Notes: generated from the sequence alone by a model not told the origin. A stretch of 45,419 nt of DNA from Gordonibacter sp. 28C (GCF_003339845.1 NZ_PPTR01000019.1:1-45419), one strand, 5' to 3'. Positions 31,960 to 41,714 are shown, counted from the first letter of the stretch. Translations and numbers: made by a program.

Positions 31960-32540
31960 AAAGCATCGCCCCCGCGCTCGATGCGCTCGGGCTTCTCAGA
32001 CCCTCCGGTCAAAGACTCCAAGGGGACGACCGTGCACGTGCCGTAGTCCAGGGAGTAGGCGACGCCTACGTCGGCCGCTTTCGAGCCGTCGGAATCCAGC
32101 AGCTCCACCTCCAGGTAGGACGAGGCGGTCGACGACGGGAAGCTGAGCACGGCCGAAACGTACGCGCGAGACGCCTCGATGCCCTTCTCCTTGCAGTACG
32201 CCCCGAGCGCGGCGCGCACCGCATCCTGGTCGACCCGCGTTGCCTCGGCCTGATCGGGGGCGATGTCCAAGGACAAGGCGGGCTCCTCGCCGTCCGCATC
32301 GGCGCCGGCCTGCCCCGCTCCCCCCCGGTCGTCCGGCGCGGATTGCTGGACGGCGGGCGCGGCGTCCCTCTTGGAAGGGGACGGGCCGACGCATGAGAAC
32401 TCGTTGACGGCGACGTTGACGGCGACGGCCAGGGCGAGGAGGGTGATCGCCGTGCGCATGGCCCGCTTCCGCCGGCGCTCGATCTCGTCCATCTCCTCGG
32501 CCGTGTCGGGGTTCGCCCTCCATAGGTTGTCGTGCTTCAT
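31956..32540 (-). CDS. Membrane-anchored T4SS accessory protein (possibly VirB8/TcpC-like)
   Basis: 194 residues from ATG 32540; a GTG at 32546 overlapping the previous stop is an alternative start. One N-terminal helix (AITLLALAVAVNVAVNEFSC, after RRRKRAMR), a Gly/Asp/Ala linker of about 40 residues, then a folded domain with VRAALGAYCKEKGIEASRAY, YLEVELLDSDGSKAADVGVA and GTCTVVPLESL. One helix plus a small alpha/beta outer domain is the layout of VirB8-like proteins, but sequence evidence for that family is weak. Confidence 0.75.
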   Translation of the reverse strand: MKHDNLWRANPDTAEEMDEIERRRKRAMRTAITLLALAVAVNVAVNEFSCVGPSPSKRDAAPAVQQSAPDDRGGAGQAGADADGEEPALSLDIAPDQAEATRVDQDAVRAALGAYCKEKGIEASRAYVSAVLSFPSSTASSYLEVELLDSDGSKAADVGVAYSLDYGTCTVVPLESLTGGSEKPERIERGGDAL

Positions 32541-32545
32541 CTTCA

Positions 32546-34459
32546 CTATAAGTACCGCCTAACCTGCCAGTTGTAAGTGTTCGCCACATAGCTCGATACA
32601 TCCCCCGAGTAATGGGGGCCGGGCGCGTGGCCCATGCCCATCAGCTGCCCGTCTCCCACGTACATCTCGACGTGATCCCATGTCGGGTTGTACCCGTTAA
32701 AGTTGCAGAACACGAGGTCGCCCGGCTCGAGCTGGGAGGCGGAGACGCCCTGCCCTCTCGACCCCGAGGCTATCTCCTTGCCTCCGAGCGACTGGTCGCC
32801 GGTGTACCAGCCTATGTCCATGCCGGTGACGGCTAGGTAGGCCGCCCTGCACATGCCCGAGCAGTCGGTGGCGCCCGTCCTGTCGGGATCCACGCGCAGG
32901 CTCGCATCCTGGGAGTACACCAGCCACTTGTTCTCGCGCGCCTTGACCCATTCGGCCACGGCCGCCCCGTCGCCCGACGCTCCGTAGGACACCTCGTAAT
33001 GCTCCAGCACGCGCAAGGGGTAGTTGGGCGTGCCGATACCGTAGCTTCGCGCCAGATCCTCGCTCCACCTGCCGCCGTTGGACAGCGCGTAGGCATGCCA
33101 GCCAGGGCCCGAGTTGTACGTCTGCAGCACGTTCTTCAACGCCTCGAGGTCGCAAGGGTCGTCGCATCCCCAGAGCCGCAGCTTGTCGGACAGGTACGCG
33201 CAGCCCTGCTTGACGCTGGCCGAGCACCACCAGTCGTCGCCGTCCGCACCCGTCACGGGGTCGGCGACAGTGCCGGCATCGGGGAATCCCGGGCGGGACG
33301 CCCCCGTCGACTCGGCGCACTGGAACGGGTCGTGGTCGGCTATCTTCCAGCCGGCACCGCCGCTCTCATGCTGGCAGACCGCCAGCGCGAGCTCGACGAA
33401 CTCCCCCTTGCCCTCCTGGTGCATGTAGTAGGACACGTAGGGCCTCAGCGCCTGCACCTCCTCCGACAGGCCGACGGCCCTCGCCTGGGTCGAGGACGCG
33501 CCAGCGCCGCACATGCAGAGGACGAGCCCGCAGAGCGCGAGCGCCGCGAGCATGGCCATTGCGAGCGCGACCGTCGGCGCGCCGACGGCGGCCGCGGCCG
33601 CGGCCAGCCCCTTGCCGGCCCCGACCGCGGCGGCCTTGCCGGCGTTCGCCGCCGCCGCGCGCCCGACGCCGGCTGCGGCCTTGCCCGCCGCAGCTCCCGA
33701 CGACGCAGCGCCGGACGCCGTGGCCGGCGCTGCGGAGCGCGCGGCGGCGGCCGTAGACCCGGCGCCGCGGACGCCCGCAGCTCCCGGGCCGCCGGGCGCG
33801 CGGCCGGCCGGGCGCGCGGGATCGCCGGGCAGCCCGGCGCGGCCCGCGGGCCCGGCCGGGCCCTGTCCCGATCCTGCCCGGCCCGGCCTCCTCGCGGCCC
33901 TGCGCGCGACGGTGGAAGCGCCTCCGACCAACATGTCGGATCCGGCCTCCGACGACGTGTCGCGGCCGTCGTCCACGGTGCTCTCCAAGTAGCCCCACGC
34001 CGTCCCGGCGATCCCGAGCGCGGCGGGGGCCGCAGCCCTCCCGGATGCGGTCCCCGCGCTCCCAGGGGACGGGGACCCGGCGGCGGGCGAGGGCGCGCCC
34101 GCAGACTCGAAGCCCGCCGGCGCGGGTACGGCCGGACGCGGCGCGGCGCTGCCCGTGTCCCCTGCCGCGCCAAGGCTCGCCGGGACGGCGGACGCCTGCG
34201 CGCCGGCCCCTTGCAGCGCGCCGGCGGCCCTCGCCGCCGCGCCGGGAGGGGCGGGGGACAGCCTGGAGTCGAACATCGTGCCGGCCGGCGCGGCCGGGCC
34301 GGCCGCGAAGCTGATGCCCGATGTCTCGAGCGCCGCCGCATCGGCGCTGCGCGCGTTGCTCTGCGGCGCGTCGCCCGCAAACGTCGCGGAGTCCTCCGGC
34401 CTGGCGTCGTCCTGCCAGGCGGCGATGACGTCCTCGCTATGTCCGATGTTGACGTACAT
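32546..34459 (-). CDS. CwlT-like bifunctional lysozyme/NlpC-P60 wall hydrolase (VirB1-like)
   Basis: 637 residues. Residues 1-270 are Ala/Pro/Gly-rich and probably disordered, followed by a membrane helix near 295-315 (VALAMAMLAALALCGLVLCM). A lysozyme-like domain contains ELALAVCQHESGG (the Glu of HESGG is the probable catalytic acid) and NVLQTYNSGPGWHAY. The NlpC/P60 domain has its catalytic Cys in TDCSGMCRAAY near 532 and a His in WDHVEMYVGDG near 600. It should open the peptidoglycan for the transfer channel. The exceptionally Ala-rich N-terminus is unusually long. Confidence 0.9.
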   Translation of the reverse strand: MYVNIGHSEDVIAAWQDDARPEDSATFAGDAPQSNARSADAAALETSGISFAAGPAAPAGTMFDSRLSPAPPGAAARAAGALQGAGAQASAVPASLGAAGDTGSAAPRPAVPAPAGFESAGAPSPAAGSPSPGSAGTASGRAAAPAALGIAGTAWGYLESTVDDGRDTSSEAGSDMLVGGASTVARRAARRPGRAGSGQGPAGPAGRAGLPGDPARPAGRAPGGPGAAGVRGAGSTAAAARSAAPATASGAASSGAAAGKAAAGVGRAAAANAGKAAAVGAGKGLAAAAAAVGAPTVALAMAMLAALALCGLVLCMCGAGASSTQARAVGLSEEVQALRPYVSYYMHQEGKGEFVELALAVCQHESGGAGWKIADHDPFQCAESTGASRPGFPDAGTVADPVTGADGDDWWCSASVKQGCAYLSDKLRLWGCDDPCDLEALKNVLQTYNSGPGWHAYALSNGGRWSEDLARSYGIGTPNYPLRVLEHYEVSYGASGDGAAVAEWVKARENKWLVYSQDASLRVDPDRTGATDCSGMCRAAYLAVTGMDIGWYTGDQSLGGKEIASGSRGQGVSASQLEPGDLVFCNFNGYNPTWDHVEMYVGDGQLMGMGHAPGPHYSGDVSSYVANTYNWQVRRYL

Positions 34460-34462
34460 GGC

Positions 34463-37069
34463 CTACATCGCTCGCCCTTTGGTTTCCTTGGGTTTGGAAG
34501 TGAACACCTTGTACGTCTCGGTGCCCTTGGGCCAAGAGTCTTTGAACGGCATGACCGACCCCATGACCGACAAGACGCCGTGGCCCTCGGGCGGGTTGAC
34601 CGTGTAGCGCATCTGCCGCTCGGACATGTGAAGCCGCTCGGCGAGCTCCCTCGCGTCGTCGTGGGCCATGTTGTACATGGTGACGACGCCGGAGTTGTCC
34701 AGGGCGCGGGACGCCTTGGCGTTCTCGAGCACTGCCAAGACGTTCTGGGTGGCGCCCGTCTGGTACAGGTCGTACTTGCGGCCTTCCATCCACGCCTTCA
34801 AGAAATATTGCGCGGCGATCGGCCAGTCCATGAAGGTCTGGAACTCGTCGAACAGCACCCACGTTTCATAGCCCTTCACCTTGTTCATTACGGCTTGCCT
34901 CCAGAACATGTCCGTGAAGGCGAACAATGCGGGGGCCTTGATGATGTCGCCGGCGTTGCGGAACCCGACGCCGAACAGCCTGCAATCATCGTCGTCGAAG
35001 GGAGATCCGTCGCGCTGGCTGAACTGACCGCCGACTGCCGTAGTGGTCGTGAAGAGGCTGAGCGCCTGGGCGGCGTCGCGCGCGACGGGGACTTTCATGT
35101 CGCCCAGCTCATCGGCGAGCTGCGCGAGCACGGGGACGTCCTCGGCCCGGTGCGTGTCGAGGTAGCGGCCGTAGACCTTCGGTATGCAATCCTGGATGCA
35201 AGAATAGAGCAGCGTCGCCTCCTTCGCAGCCCGTGTGTCCTTGCCGTCCATGACCGCGCCCTTGTAGAGCATGCACTCCACCTGGCCCATGAGGTACTCC
35301 GCCTTGTCCGCGATGGCCTGCTCTACGTCCTCCACCTGGTCGATGTTGATGGACATGACATTGAAGTAGTCCTTCGAGCCGGCGCCGACCTCGAACCATT
35401 TACCGCCGAGGAGCTGAACGAACGGCTTGTATGCGAGCCCGGGGGACGCGATGTAGACCTTCGCACGGGGGCGTCGAAGCAGGATCTGCAGGTTCTCCCG
35501 GCACAGGCCGAACGACTTGCCCGAGCCCGTGATCCCGAACACCATCTGGTGCGGCGCGCCGAGCGCCGTCCGGTCGAGCATGATGAAGTCCTCCGACTCC
35601 GCGTCGACCCCCCAGTAGATACCGCCCGGATCCTGGTAGCGGCGCGACGTGAACGGGATGAGCGCGCCGACGTTGGCGGTCGTCATCGTGGACGGGGCGT
35701 TGATGAAGTTCTTGCCTATGGGAAGGGTCGCGTTCATGGCGTCCTTCTGCCGCTCGCGCCCCGACAGCGGCGTCGCGCTCACGCCCCACCTCCCGCAGGC
35801 CCGCTGCAGCTTGGGTATCTGCTCGAGCTTGAGGTCGTCGGGCGTCTCGGCGCGCACATGCGCGCTCATGGTCGTGTAGAAGAGCTTGTGGCCTCCGAAC
35901 TGCACCTCTTTCTTGAGCTCCTCCGCGTCCTGGGCGCGGTCGACGTGCTTGGAGGTCATGTAGACGCCCGCCGGCATGTTCTCGCGACGCGCCTCCTTGG
36001 CACGGTCGTGCGTGTCGCCCTCGACGGCGGCGATGTAGGCGTCGGTCGCCTTGCGCGAGCTCTCGGCCGACGTGGGCTGCATGTGGATGGTGAACATCAT
36101 GTCCATGGGCGTCGAGGTGATGACGCTCACCATCCTGTCGTCTATCATGCCGGGCGACTTGCGCAGCAGCAGCGTCGAGGCGTAGAAATCGTTGCAGCGG
36201 TAGATCCCGCTGTCCTTGACGACCGAGGTGGTGCCGTTCGGGCGCGGCTTGAGGATGCGCGGCTCGAACGCGAGGGACATCGGGGCCACGGCGTCCTTGG
36301 TGGTGAGCCCCGTGGCCTTGCCGGTCTTGGTGTCGACGAGCGTTGCCCAGTCGAACACGAGGACGTCGGAGGGCCAGAACACGCCGGCCACTATCTCGAG
36401 CCATTCCGCGCCGCTCAGCACCGTCAGGCCGGATCCCATCGACTCGAAGTCGGGGCGTATGTCCTTGACCAGGCCGTCGAGGATGCTCTGGGCCTCGGCC
36501 TCGTTGTCGGCCTTGGTGCAGATCGTGAGCAGCAGGCGCGTCTCTATGTCCGTCTTGCCCTTCGACGCGCGGTCGGTGAGCACCTCGTTGACCTCGTCGC
36601 GCAGGCGGTCGAGCCCGTCCGGCTGGTGGGATATGAGCACCTCGTCGAGGATCGACCGGCGGCCGACGACGCGCACGATGACCGACCACTGCAGGTGCGT
36701 CGTCGGCTCGAACAGGTTGTAGACCCGCAGGAGCCGGACGTACAGCGCCTCCTTCTCGCTCTCGCCGAGGTTGCGGTAGTCCATGTTGTCCACGTCGCAT
36801 GTTATCGAGTAGAGCCCTTTCTCGACCTTCACGACGCCGCTCTCGAAGCACTTCTCGTAGCGGATCGCATCCTGGGTGATCTTCGACAGGGGCTTGCCCT
36901 TCGCCTTGCGCCGCTCGTACTCGCGGCGCTCTCGCTCCCGGTTGCGCGCCTCGGCGAGCGCCATCTCGGCCTGCTTCACCGTCAGGCCCGCGACGTCCGG
37001 CATGGCAGCATCCGCCCTATCGTGCGCTTCGCGCTTTGCCGCGGACGTACTCTCGCTCTTTCTTCTCAT
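34463..37069 (-). CDS. virB4: VirB4/TraE-family T4SS ATPase
   Basis: 868 residues. An N-terminal conjugation domain (about 60-480), then Walker A GITGSGKSF near 510 and Walker B TWVLFDEFQTFM near 743, followed by TGATQNVLAVLEN, matching the RecA-like C-terminal half of VirB4 proteins. The ATP-driven engine is expected to sit on the cytoplasmic face with VirB6, VirB3 and VirD4. The ATG at 37069 overlaps prgI by 53 nt; the ATG at 37003, after the prgI stop, is an alternative start. The basic, Arg/Glu-rich first 60 residues are extra for the family. Confidence 0.92.
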   Translation of the reverse strand: MRRKSESTSAAKREAHDRADAAMPDVAGLTVKQAEMALAEARNRERERREYERRKAKGKPLSKITQDAIRYEKCFESGVVKVEKGLYSITCDVDNMDYRNLGESEKEALYVRLLRVYNLFEPTTHLQWSVIVRVVGRRSILDEVLISHQPDGLDRLRDEVNEVLTDRASKGKTDIETRLLLTICTKADNEAEAQSILDGLVKDIRPDFESMGSGLTVLSGAEWLEIVAGVFWPSDVLVFDWATLVDTKTGKATGLTTKDAVAPMSLAFEPRILKPRPNGTTSVVKDSGIYRCNDFYASTLLLRKSPGMIDDRMVSVITSTPMDMMFTIHMQPTSAESSRKATDAYIAAVEGDTHDRAKEARRENMPAGVYMTSKHVDRAQDAEELKKEVQFGGHKLFYTTMSAHVRAETPDDLKLEQIPKLQRACGRWGVSATPLSGRERQKDAMNATLPIGKNFINAPSTMTTANVGALIPFTSRRYQDPGGIYWGVDAESEDFIMLDRTALGAPHQMVFGITGSGKSFGLCRENLQILLRRPRAKVYIASPGLAYKPFVQLLGGKWFEVGAGSKDYFNVMSINIDQVEDVEQAIADKAEYLMGQVECMLYKGAVMDGKDTRAAKEATLLYSCIQDCIPKVYGRYLDTHRAEDVPVLAQLADELGDMKVPVARDAAQALSLFTTTTAVGGQFSQRDGSPFDDDDCRLFGVGFRNAGDIIKAPALFAFTDMFWRQAVMNKVKGYETWVLFDEFQTFMDWPIAAQYFLKAWMEGRKYDLYQTGATQNVLAVLENAKASRALDNSGVVTMYNMAHDDARELAERLHMSERQMRYTVNPPEGHGVLSVMGSVMPFKDSWPKGTETYKVFTSKPKETKGRAM

Positions 37070-37457
37070 GCTTGGCAGACTCCTTCCTCTCCCTGGGCGA
37101 CTTCGCCGGCGGATCTTCCATCACCTCGTACTCGTCCTCGTCGTCGCAGCCGTACACGTATACGTCCTCCCCGCTCAACGCGGATGCGAGCCGCTCCCTC
37201 ATGTACTCCTCCGGCGACTCGTAGCCGGGCGGGGCCTTGGTGTTGGCCACGTAAAAGAAGGGGAACGCCACCGCGATGGCGGGCATCACGCGGAAGAGCT
37301 CGGGCACGCTCAAAGGGGCGAACCAGAGCGCGCCGCCGACAACTGCGGCGAGGACGATGCCGATGCCGCCGTACTTGAGCTCGCGAGACGTGAAAGGCCC
37401 GAATGCCTTCCGCTCGTAGTCGAGCGGGTCGAGGTGGTAGGGGACGGTGAAGGACAT
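37017..37457 (-). CDS. PrgI-family (VirB3-like) T4SS membrane protein
   Basis: 146 residues. The N-terminus MSFTVPYHLDPLDYERKAFGP, with two helices after GPFTSRELKYGG (IGIVLAAVVGGALWF and VMPAIAVAFPFFYVA), is typical for PrgI proteins, which take the place of VirB3 beside VirB4. The C-terminal 50 residues are charged (DDEDEYEV, then a Lys/Arg/Glu tail). Directly followed by and overlapping virB4. Confidence 0.85.
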   Translation of the reverse strand: MSFTVPYHLDPLDYERKAFGPFTSRELKYGGIGIVLAAVVGGALWFAPLSVPELFRVMPAIAVAFPFFYVANTKAPPGYESPEEYMRERLASALSGEDVYVYGCDDEDEYEVMEDPPAKSPRERKESAKHEKKEREYVRGKARSAR

Positions 37458-37464
37458 TGCGGCC

Positions 37465-37812
37465 TCAGCTCATGGAGAGCATGAGGACGGCGCCGCCGCC
37501 TATGGCCGCCATGATGCCGCCGCCAACCATCCCGGCCAAGCCCGCCTTGGCCTTCGGCCCCTCCTCGTCCTTGTAGTTGAAGTAGTTGTAACCCCCTACC
37601 ACCAAGATCGCGAAGCCCATGACCGTCATGCCGGGCCCCACGTATTGGGTGATCATGTAGTTGAAGCTTGGCCCGTTGACGTCCACGGCGTAAGCGGGCC
37701 TCGCGCTCGCGAGGCACACGGCGCCGGCCCCGAAGAGCGACAGCGCCGCCGCCTTCGCCTTCCCAAGCGCAGATGCCCTGTTCTTGGCCGTTTTCGATGT
37801 TTGGTCTTTCAT
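37465..37812 (-). CDS. VirB2/TrbC-like pilin candidate
   Basis: 115 residues with a signal-like helix (AAALSLFGAGAVCLASARPAYA), then two helices, YVGPGMTVMGFAILVVGGYN and AGMVGGGIMAAIGGGAVLML, separated by a short charged loop (NYKDEEGPKAKAG). Size and layout match T4SS pilin-type subunits. It sits before prgI and virB4, as virB2 does in many systems. Confidence 0.7.
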   Translation of the reverse strand: MKDQTSKTAKNRASALGKAKAAALSLFGAGAVCLASARPAYAVDVNGPSFNYMITQYVGPGMTVMGFAILVVGGYNYFNYKDEEGPKAKAGLAGMVGGGIMAAIGGGAVLMLSMS

Positions 37813-37878
37813 GTCCCGTTCCTTTCGAATATCATTTCCTTGGTCAAAGCCGCCTCGTTGCGGCCGTGATCGCTTCTC

Positions 37879-37909
37879 GGCCCCGGACCGTGGGAGACGG
37901 ACCGGGGCC
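37879..37909. terminator. Hairpin between virD4 and the pilin-like gene
   Basis: GGCCCCGG (37879-37886) and CCGGGGCC (37902-37909) are perfect inverted copies with partly paired inner bases. On the + strand it is followed by TTTCC. In the operon direction no T-run follows, so it may lower or process downstream expression instead of ending it. Confidence 0.5.
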
Positions 37910-37920
37910 TTTCCATGTCG

Positions 37921-39810
37921 TCAAGCGGCAAGGGATGCCCGCACCCTCGCGTTGTGCTCCCTCATCTCCTGCAAAGGGAAGGGCCCTGTGACGGCCTCGC
38001 CCCTTCGGTCGGGCGCGAAGGGCGAGTCCTTGTACTCGTCCGTGTCCTGCGTGCGGTACTTGCCCACCATGAGGGGCGCGGCGCCCGAGAAGTGGACGAT
38101 GCACTGCTCCCGCGGTATCTTGTCGACCTCGGCCTCGTCGAGCAGCGGGCGGCCGAGCGACTGGTACGACGACTGAGCGGAATCGTTGCTGCCCATGATC
38201 CGGGCGCTCACCGTCTCGCTCACCGTGTGCTCGTAGACCGTCTGGGTACCCAGGGACTCCGAGATGTACGCGCGGCTCTCCTTCGAGCGGCCGCCGCCCA
38301 TGTAGACGATCGTGTCGCAGGCGTCGAGGATCGCGCCCAAGATGTTCTCGCCCCATTTCTCCTTCGCGAGATCCATGCTCTGGAGGCCCATCACTATCGG
38401 CATGTTCCTGGAGCGGGCGGTCATGAGGATCCTCTCCTTGTAGGGTATGTTGCCCATGTTCAACATCTCGTCGATGAACGACACGACCGGGACCGGGAAC
38501 CTCTCCCCCGGCAGGTTGTCGGCGATGTTGTAGAGGGTGCGGAACGTCTGCTGGTAGAACATGGCCAAGACGAAGTCGAGCTGGCCGCCAGCATCGTCGG
38601 CCACGACAAACAAGTTGGTGCCCTCGAAGGGTATGCGGTCGATCTCCATCTCGTCGCGCCACATGAGCTCGCGGATGACGGGGAGGTTGAAGGGCATGAG
38701 CCTGACCGCGCACGACACCAGGATGGAGTTCATCGTCCGGCCCTTGCCGGCCAGCTTCAGGCCTTTGTAGGTGCGGCAGGCGTAGCTGTCCGGCTTCAGA
38801 TGCTCGATCAGCGCGAAGAAACGGTCGATGGTCGTGGGCGTGTTCGGATCCTCGTCGTCGCTCGAAGCCTCGGCGGTGAGCAGGATGTCCGCCATCGTCG
38901 GTATGTTCACCTCGACGTCGAGCCCCGGAGCTATCTCCTTCAGCTCGCGCAAGCCTCCGATGATGGACACGAACACCGATTTCTCGGATTTCTCCCAGAA
39001 GTCCCCGTCGACGCCCTCATCGGGCTTGCGTCCTGTGGTGTTGCCCATGATGGTGTCGACGGCGATGAGCACCTCCAAATCGTTGCGCGTGTACTTGAGC
39101 GGGTTGTAGCCGTGGCTGTTGGACGGATCCTTGGTGTTGAGAACCTTCACCACGCGGTCGTGCCTCATGAGGTACGGCAGCATCCGCTTCACGGTCGTGC
39201 CCTTCGTGTCGCTCGTGATGCTCGACGGGTCGGTGGGCCGCCAGAACCGCAGGAGCGCGGGGACGAACAGATAGAACGTCTTGCCCGTGCCTGGCGGGCC
39301 GAAGCACATCACGTTGCGGTTGATCTCCACGAAGCCCTTCCGGCGCGTCCCTATCGCATCGGGGTCGAGGCAGAGCTCGACGCCCTGGGCGAGCGGTATG
39401 TTGTTCAGCGGGTTATCCGTGTCGGCGTGCCTGTCCTTCTCGTCCTCCTCGCCCCAGCGCGCGGTGCCGTGCTCCATGCCCGCCATGGTCGGCTTGTCGG
39501 CCTTCTTGCCGCCGAGCAGGTACACGAGAACGACGGCCGCCGGCCCCGCGAGCCCGACGGCCACGGCGGCCGGGTCGAGGCTCAGCGCCCAAGGGCTCCG
39601 CGCGAAGTCGAGCAGGGCTACCGGGATGCTCGTGAGCGCCGCCGCGGGCCCGCGCGACGAGGCGACGGGGATGACGTAGCCCGCCACATGGTTGACCGCA
39701 ACGAACGCGACCAAGGAGATGCCGGCCATGAGGGCGATGAACCCCTGGCTCGCCTCCCGCTTGCGCGCCGTCGTTGCGACGGGCACCCCGTTTTTCCCGT
39801 TCTTGGCCAT
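37921..39810 (-). CDS. virD4: VirD4/TraG-family coupling protein
   Basis: 629 residues. Two N-terminal membrane helices (about 24-47 and 80-98), then the cytoplasmic ATPase: Walker A GPPGTGKTF near 171, ITSDTKGT and NPLKYTRNDLEV, Walker B-like VPVVSFIDEMLNMGNIP and ARSRNMPIVMGLQSM, as in TraG/TraD/VirD4 proteins. It brings the relaxase-DNA complex to the channel. Its stop lies beyond the hairpin at 37879. The start overlaps the stop of the preceding gene by one base (ATGGC/TGATGG pattern), so they are coupled. Confidence 0.93.
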   Translation of the reverse strand: MAKNGKNGVPVATTARKREASQGFIALMAGISLVAFVAVNHVAGYVIPVASSRGPAAALTSIPVALLDFARSPWALSLDPAAVAVGLAGPAAVVLVYLLGGKKADKPTMAGMEHGTARWGEEDEKDRHADTDNPLNNIPLAQGVELCLDPDAIGTRRKGFVEINRNVMCFGPPGTGKTFYLFVPALLRFWRPTDPSSITSDTKGTTVKRMLPYLMRHDRVVKVLNTKDPSNSHGYNPLKYTRNDLEVLIAVDTIMGNTTGRKPDEGVDGDFWEKSEKSVFVSIIGGLRELKEIAPGLDVEVNIPTMADILLTAEASSDDEDPNTPTTIDRFFALIEHLKPDSYACRTYKGLKLAGKGRTMNSILVSCAVRLMPFNLPVIRELMWRDEMEIDRIPFEGTNLFVVADDAGGQLDFVLAMFYQQTFRTLYNIADNLPGERFPVPVVSFIDEMLNMGNIPYKERILMTARSRNMPIVMGLQSMDLAKEKWGENILGAILDACDTIVYMGGGRSKESRAYISESLGTQTVYEHTVSETVSARIMGSNDSAQSSYQSLGRPLLDEAEVDKIPREQCIVHFSGAAPLMVGKYRTQDTDEYKDSPFAPDRRGEAVTGPFPLQEMREHNARVRASLAA

Positions 39811-41711
39811 CAGCGCGCCGCGCCCTTAGATTGCACGGCCGCCTTCGCCCCGCGTTCCACGCCTTGCTGGCGCTTGGCCTCGAGCTGCGCCTTGATCATC
39901 TTCACGTCTTTGGAGCATGCCTGCAGGACGTCGCCGATCTTCGCGCCGTCCAGCTTTTCGGCGGAGCCGAACCGCTCGATGCTCGGCAGATCGAGCCCGT
40001 CAGGGTTCGTCATCTCCTCCAAGGAGCTTCCGATGTGCGCCTCGCCCGCATCGTCGGCCACTTCCGCCGACTTGGTGGCGGCGACCACCGTCTCTACCGT
40101 TTCCGACGGGCCGACGTCGCGCGGCTCGACGACGTAGTCCGCCTGCTCCACGGTTCGCTCCTGGCGTGCTGGGGCGTCGAGCTCGGGAGCGGCTTCGCCG
40201 CGCTCCTGTGCGGGCGCTTCGGGACGCGATCCCACGGCGACCTCGTAGCCCCTCTCGGCGAGCTCCCCCGCCGCCAGGGACTCCGCGTACTCCATGGCCT
40301 CTGCGAGGTCATCGAATCCGCGCTCGCCGAAATTGGGCCCGTCGGCGTTCCCCCATACCTCCCATCCCTCGAGGGACGGGTCGGATTCCACGACGGCCTT
40401 GGCGTACACCGACACGCCGACGACGGCTTCGGCGTCCCATGCGTTCGCGTACGCCTCCAGGCTGTACCTGCCATCGCCGACGTCGATCCACTCCGCCCTG
40501 ATCGCCTGCAGGGCGTCGTCCCTCACCATCCCCGTCTCGGCGACTTCGCAGAACTCGTCCCAATCCTCGAAGCGCGCAGTGGTGAAGTCCTTGAGGTTCT
40601 CCTTCGACGATTTGATATAGCGGTCTGCGATGGCCTTGACGCCGGCGGCGTGCTCGGACGCGAAGGTGAGCGAAGCGGTTTCCGCCGCCTCGTCGAAGGA
40701 CAGGGAGAAGGGGATGCCGTCCTCCTCCATTGGGCCTCCCATGATGTTCGCGGCCCGGTCCCACTCGACCGTGGTCATGGTCAGCGTGTAGTCGCCCGCC
40801 TTGCGCCCGTCGAGGTCGCGCGCGGCAGCTCCCTGGCGCGGGATCTCGACGTTCGAGCCGAGCTCGGCGGCCCTCTGCTCCACGAGCAGCTCGCCCGCCT
40901 GCACGGCCTCGCGCTCGGTGCCGTAGACGCCGTCGCCGAAGCGCTCCCCCGCCGCCTCGCCGTAAACGTGCCATCCCCCGTTCTCCGGGTACACGTGGGC
41001 GGCGGCCAGCACCTCGTCCTGGCCGGCGTTCCTCGCCTCGAGCGTCGAGCGGGCTCCCTCCCGTTTCCATACGCCCTCGGCGGGAGACGGGAGGTAGCCC
41101 GCGACGGCGCGCGCGACGTCCTGGGCGCTCTGGGGATGCCCGTACGCCTGGTCGAGCTCGCACAGGGCGCGCTCCACCATGCTCGCGTCCTTCGCGTTGA
41201 ACTTGACGACGTAGCCGAGGTTCTCCGGGCGGCGGGCCACCTCGAAGTAGACCCCCATGGCTGCGAGGTCGGCGCGCATCTTGTTCACGGCGGCCACCTC
41301 CACGGTGGACGCCACCTCGAAGCACTCGTTGAGCGAGCAGCCGCGCCAGTCCCGCAGCGTCTCGTAGTAGACGTTGTCAACGGATTCCGGGTGCATGGCG
41401 TCGTACTTCGCGGCGTAGCCCTTGGTGAGCGCCTTGAGCGTCTCGAAGTGCTTGGCGTCGCACGAGTAGACGAGGCCGCCGTCGGCCTGCGCCACGTACT
41501 CGGCCCCTATGCCCGCCGCGGCGAGGTCGGCGGCGAAGCTCGCCGCGTCCTCCGGGGCTATGCGGCCGCTGATCTTCGAGGGGTCGCGCCGGCCGTCGTC
41601 CCTCCCCTTCTCGCGGCGCTCGAGGGCCCACTTGATGAGCTGGTACATCAGCTCGGCCATCTCGTTCGCACCGTTGAAGATGAACCGTACGACCTCTTCC
41701 TCCGATGCCAT
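39810..41711 (-). CDS. Large conjugation accessory protein (PcfB/DUF3801-like N-terminus)
   Basis: 633 residues, no signal or membrane helix. The N-terminal 100 residues (VVRFIFNGANEMAELMYQLI, then ERREKGRDDG, EYVAQADGGLVYSCDAKHFE and LGYVVKFNAKDASMVERAL further on) are suggestive of PcfB/DUF3801 proteins that help VirD4 dock relaxosomes; the gene is directly before virD4, as pcfB is before pcfC. Two copies of a ~48-residue module, GGWHVYGEAAGERFGDGVYG and EGWEVWGNADGPNFGERGFD, each followed by an Ala/Glu helix, form an internal duplication. The C-terminus is acidic, then basic. Confidence 0.7.
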   Translation of the reverse strand: MASEEEVVRFIFNGANEMAELMYQLIKWALERREKGRDDGRRDPSKISGRIAPEDAASFAADLAAAGIGAEYVAQADGGLVYSCDAKHFETLKALTKGYAAKYDAMHPESVDNVYYETLRDWRGCSLNECFEVASTVEVAAVNKMRADLAAMGVYFEVARRPENLGYVVKFNAKDASMVERALCELDQAYGHPQSAQDVARAVAGYLPSPAEGVWKREGARSTLEARNAGQDEVLAAAHVYPENGGWHVYGEAAGERFGDGVYGTEREAVQAGELLVEQRAAELGSNVEIPRQGAAARDLDGRKAGDYTLTMTTVEWDRAANIMGGPMEEDGIPFSLSFDEAAETASLTFASEHAAGVKAIADRYIKSSKENLKDFTTARFEDWDEFCEVAETGMVRDDALQAIRAEWIDVGDGRYSLEAYANAWDAEAVVGVSVYAKAVVESDPSLEGWEVWGNADGPNFGERGFDDLAEAMEYAESLAAGELAERGYEVAVGSRPEAPAQERGEAAPELDAPARQERTVEQADYVVEPRDVGPSETVETVVAATKSAEVADDAGEAHIGSSLEEMTNPDGLDLPSIERFGSAEKLDGAKIGDVLQACSKDVKMIKAQLEAKRQQGVERGAKAAVQSKGAAR

Positions 41712-41714
41712 TCG

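Noticed and set aside
32999-37378. Very long + strand open frame (1,459 codons) opposite the T4SS genes
   Set aside because: It lies antisense to well-recognised VirB4, PrgI and hydrolase genes; the translation is Arg/His/Val/Leu-rich without any motif. Long antisense frames are common in GC-rich coding DNA.
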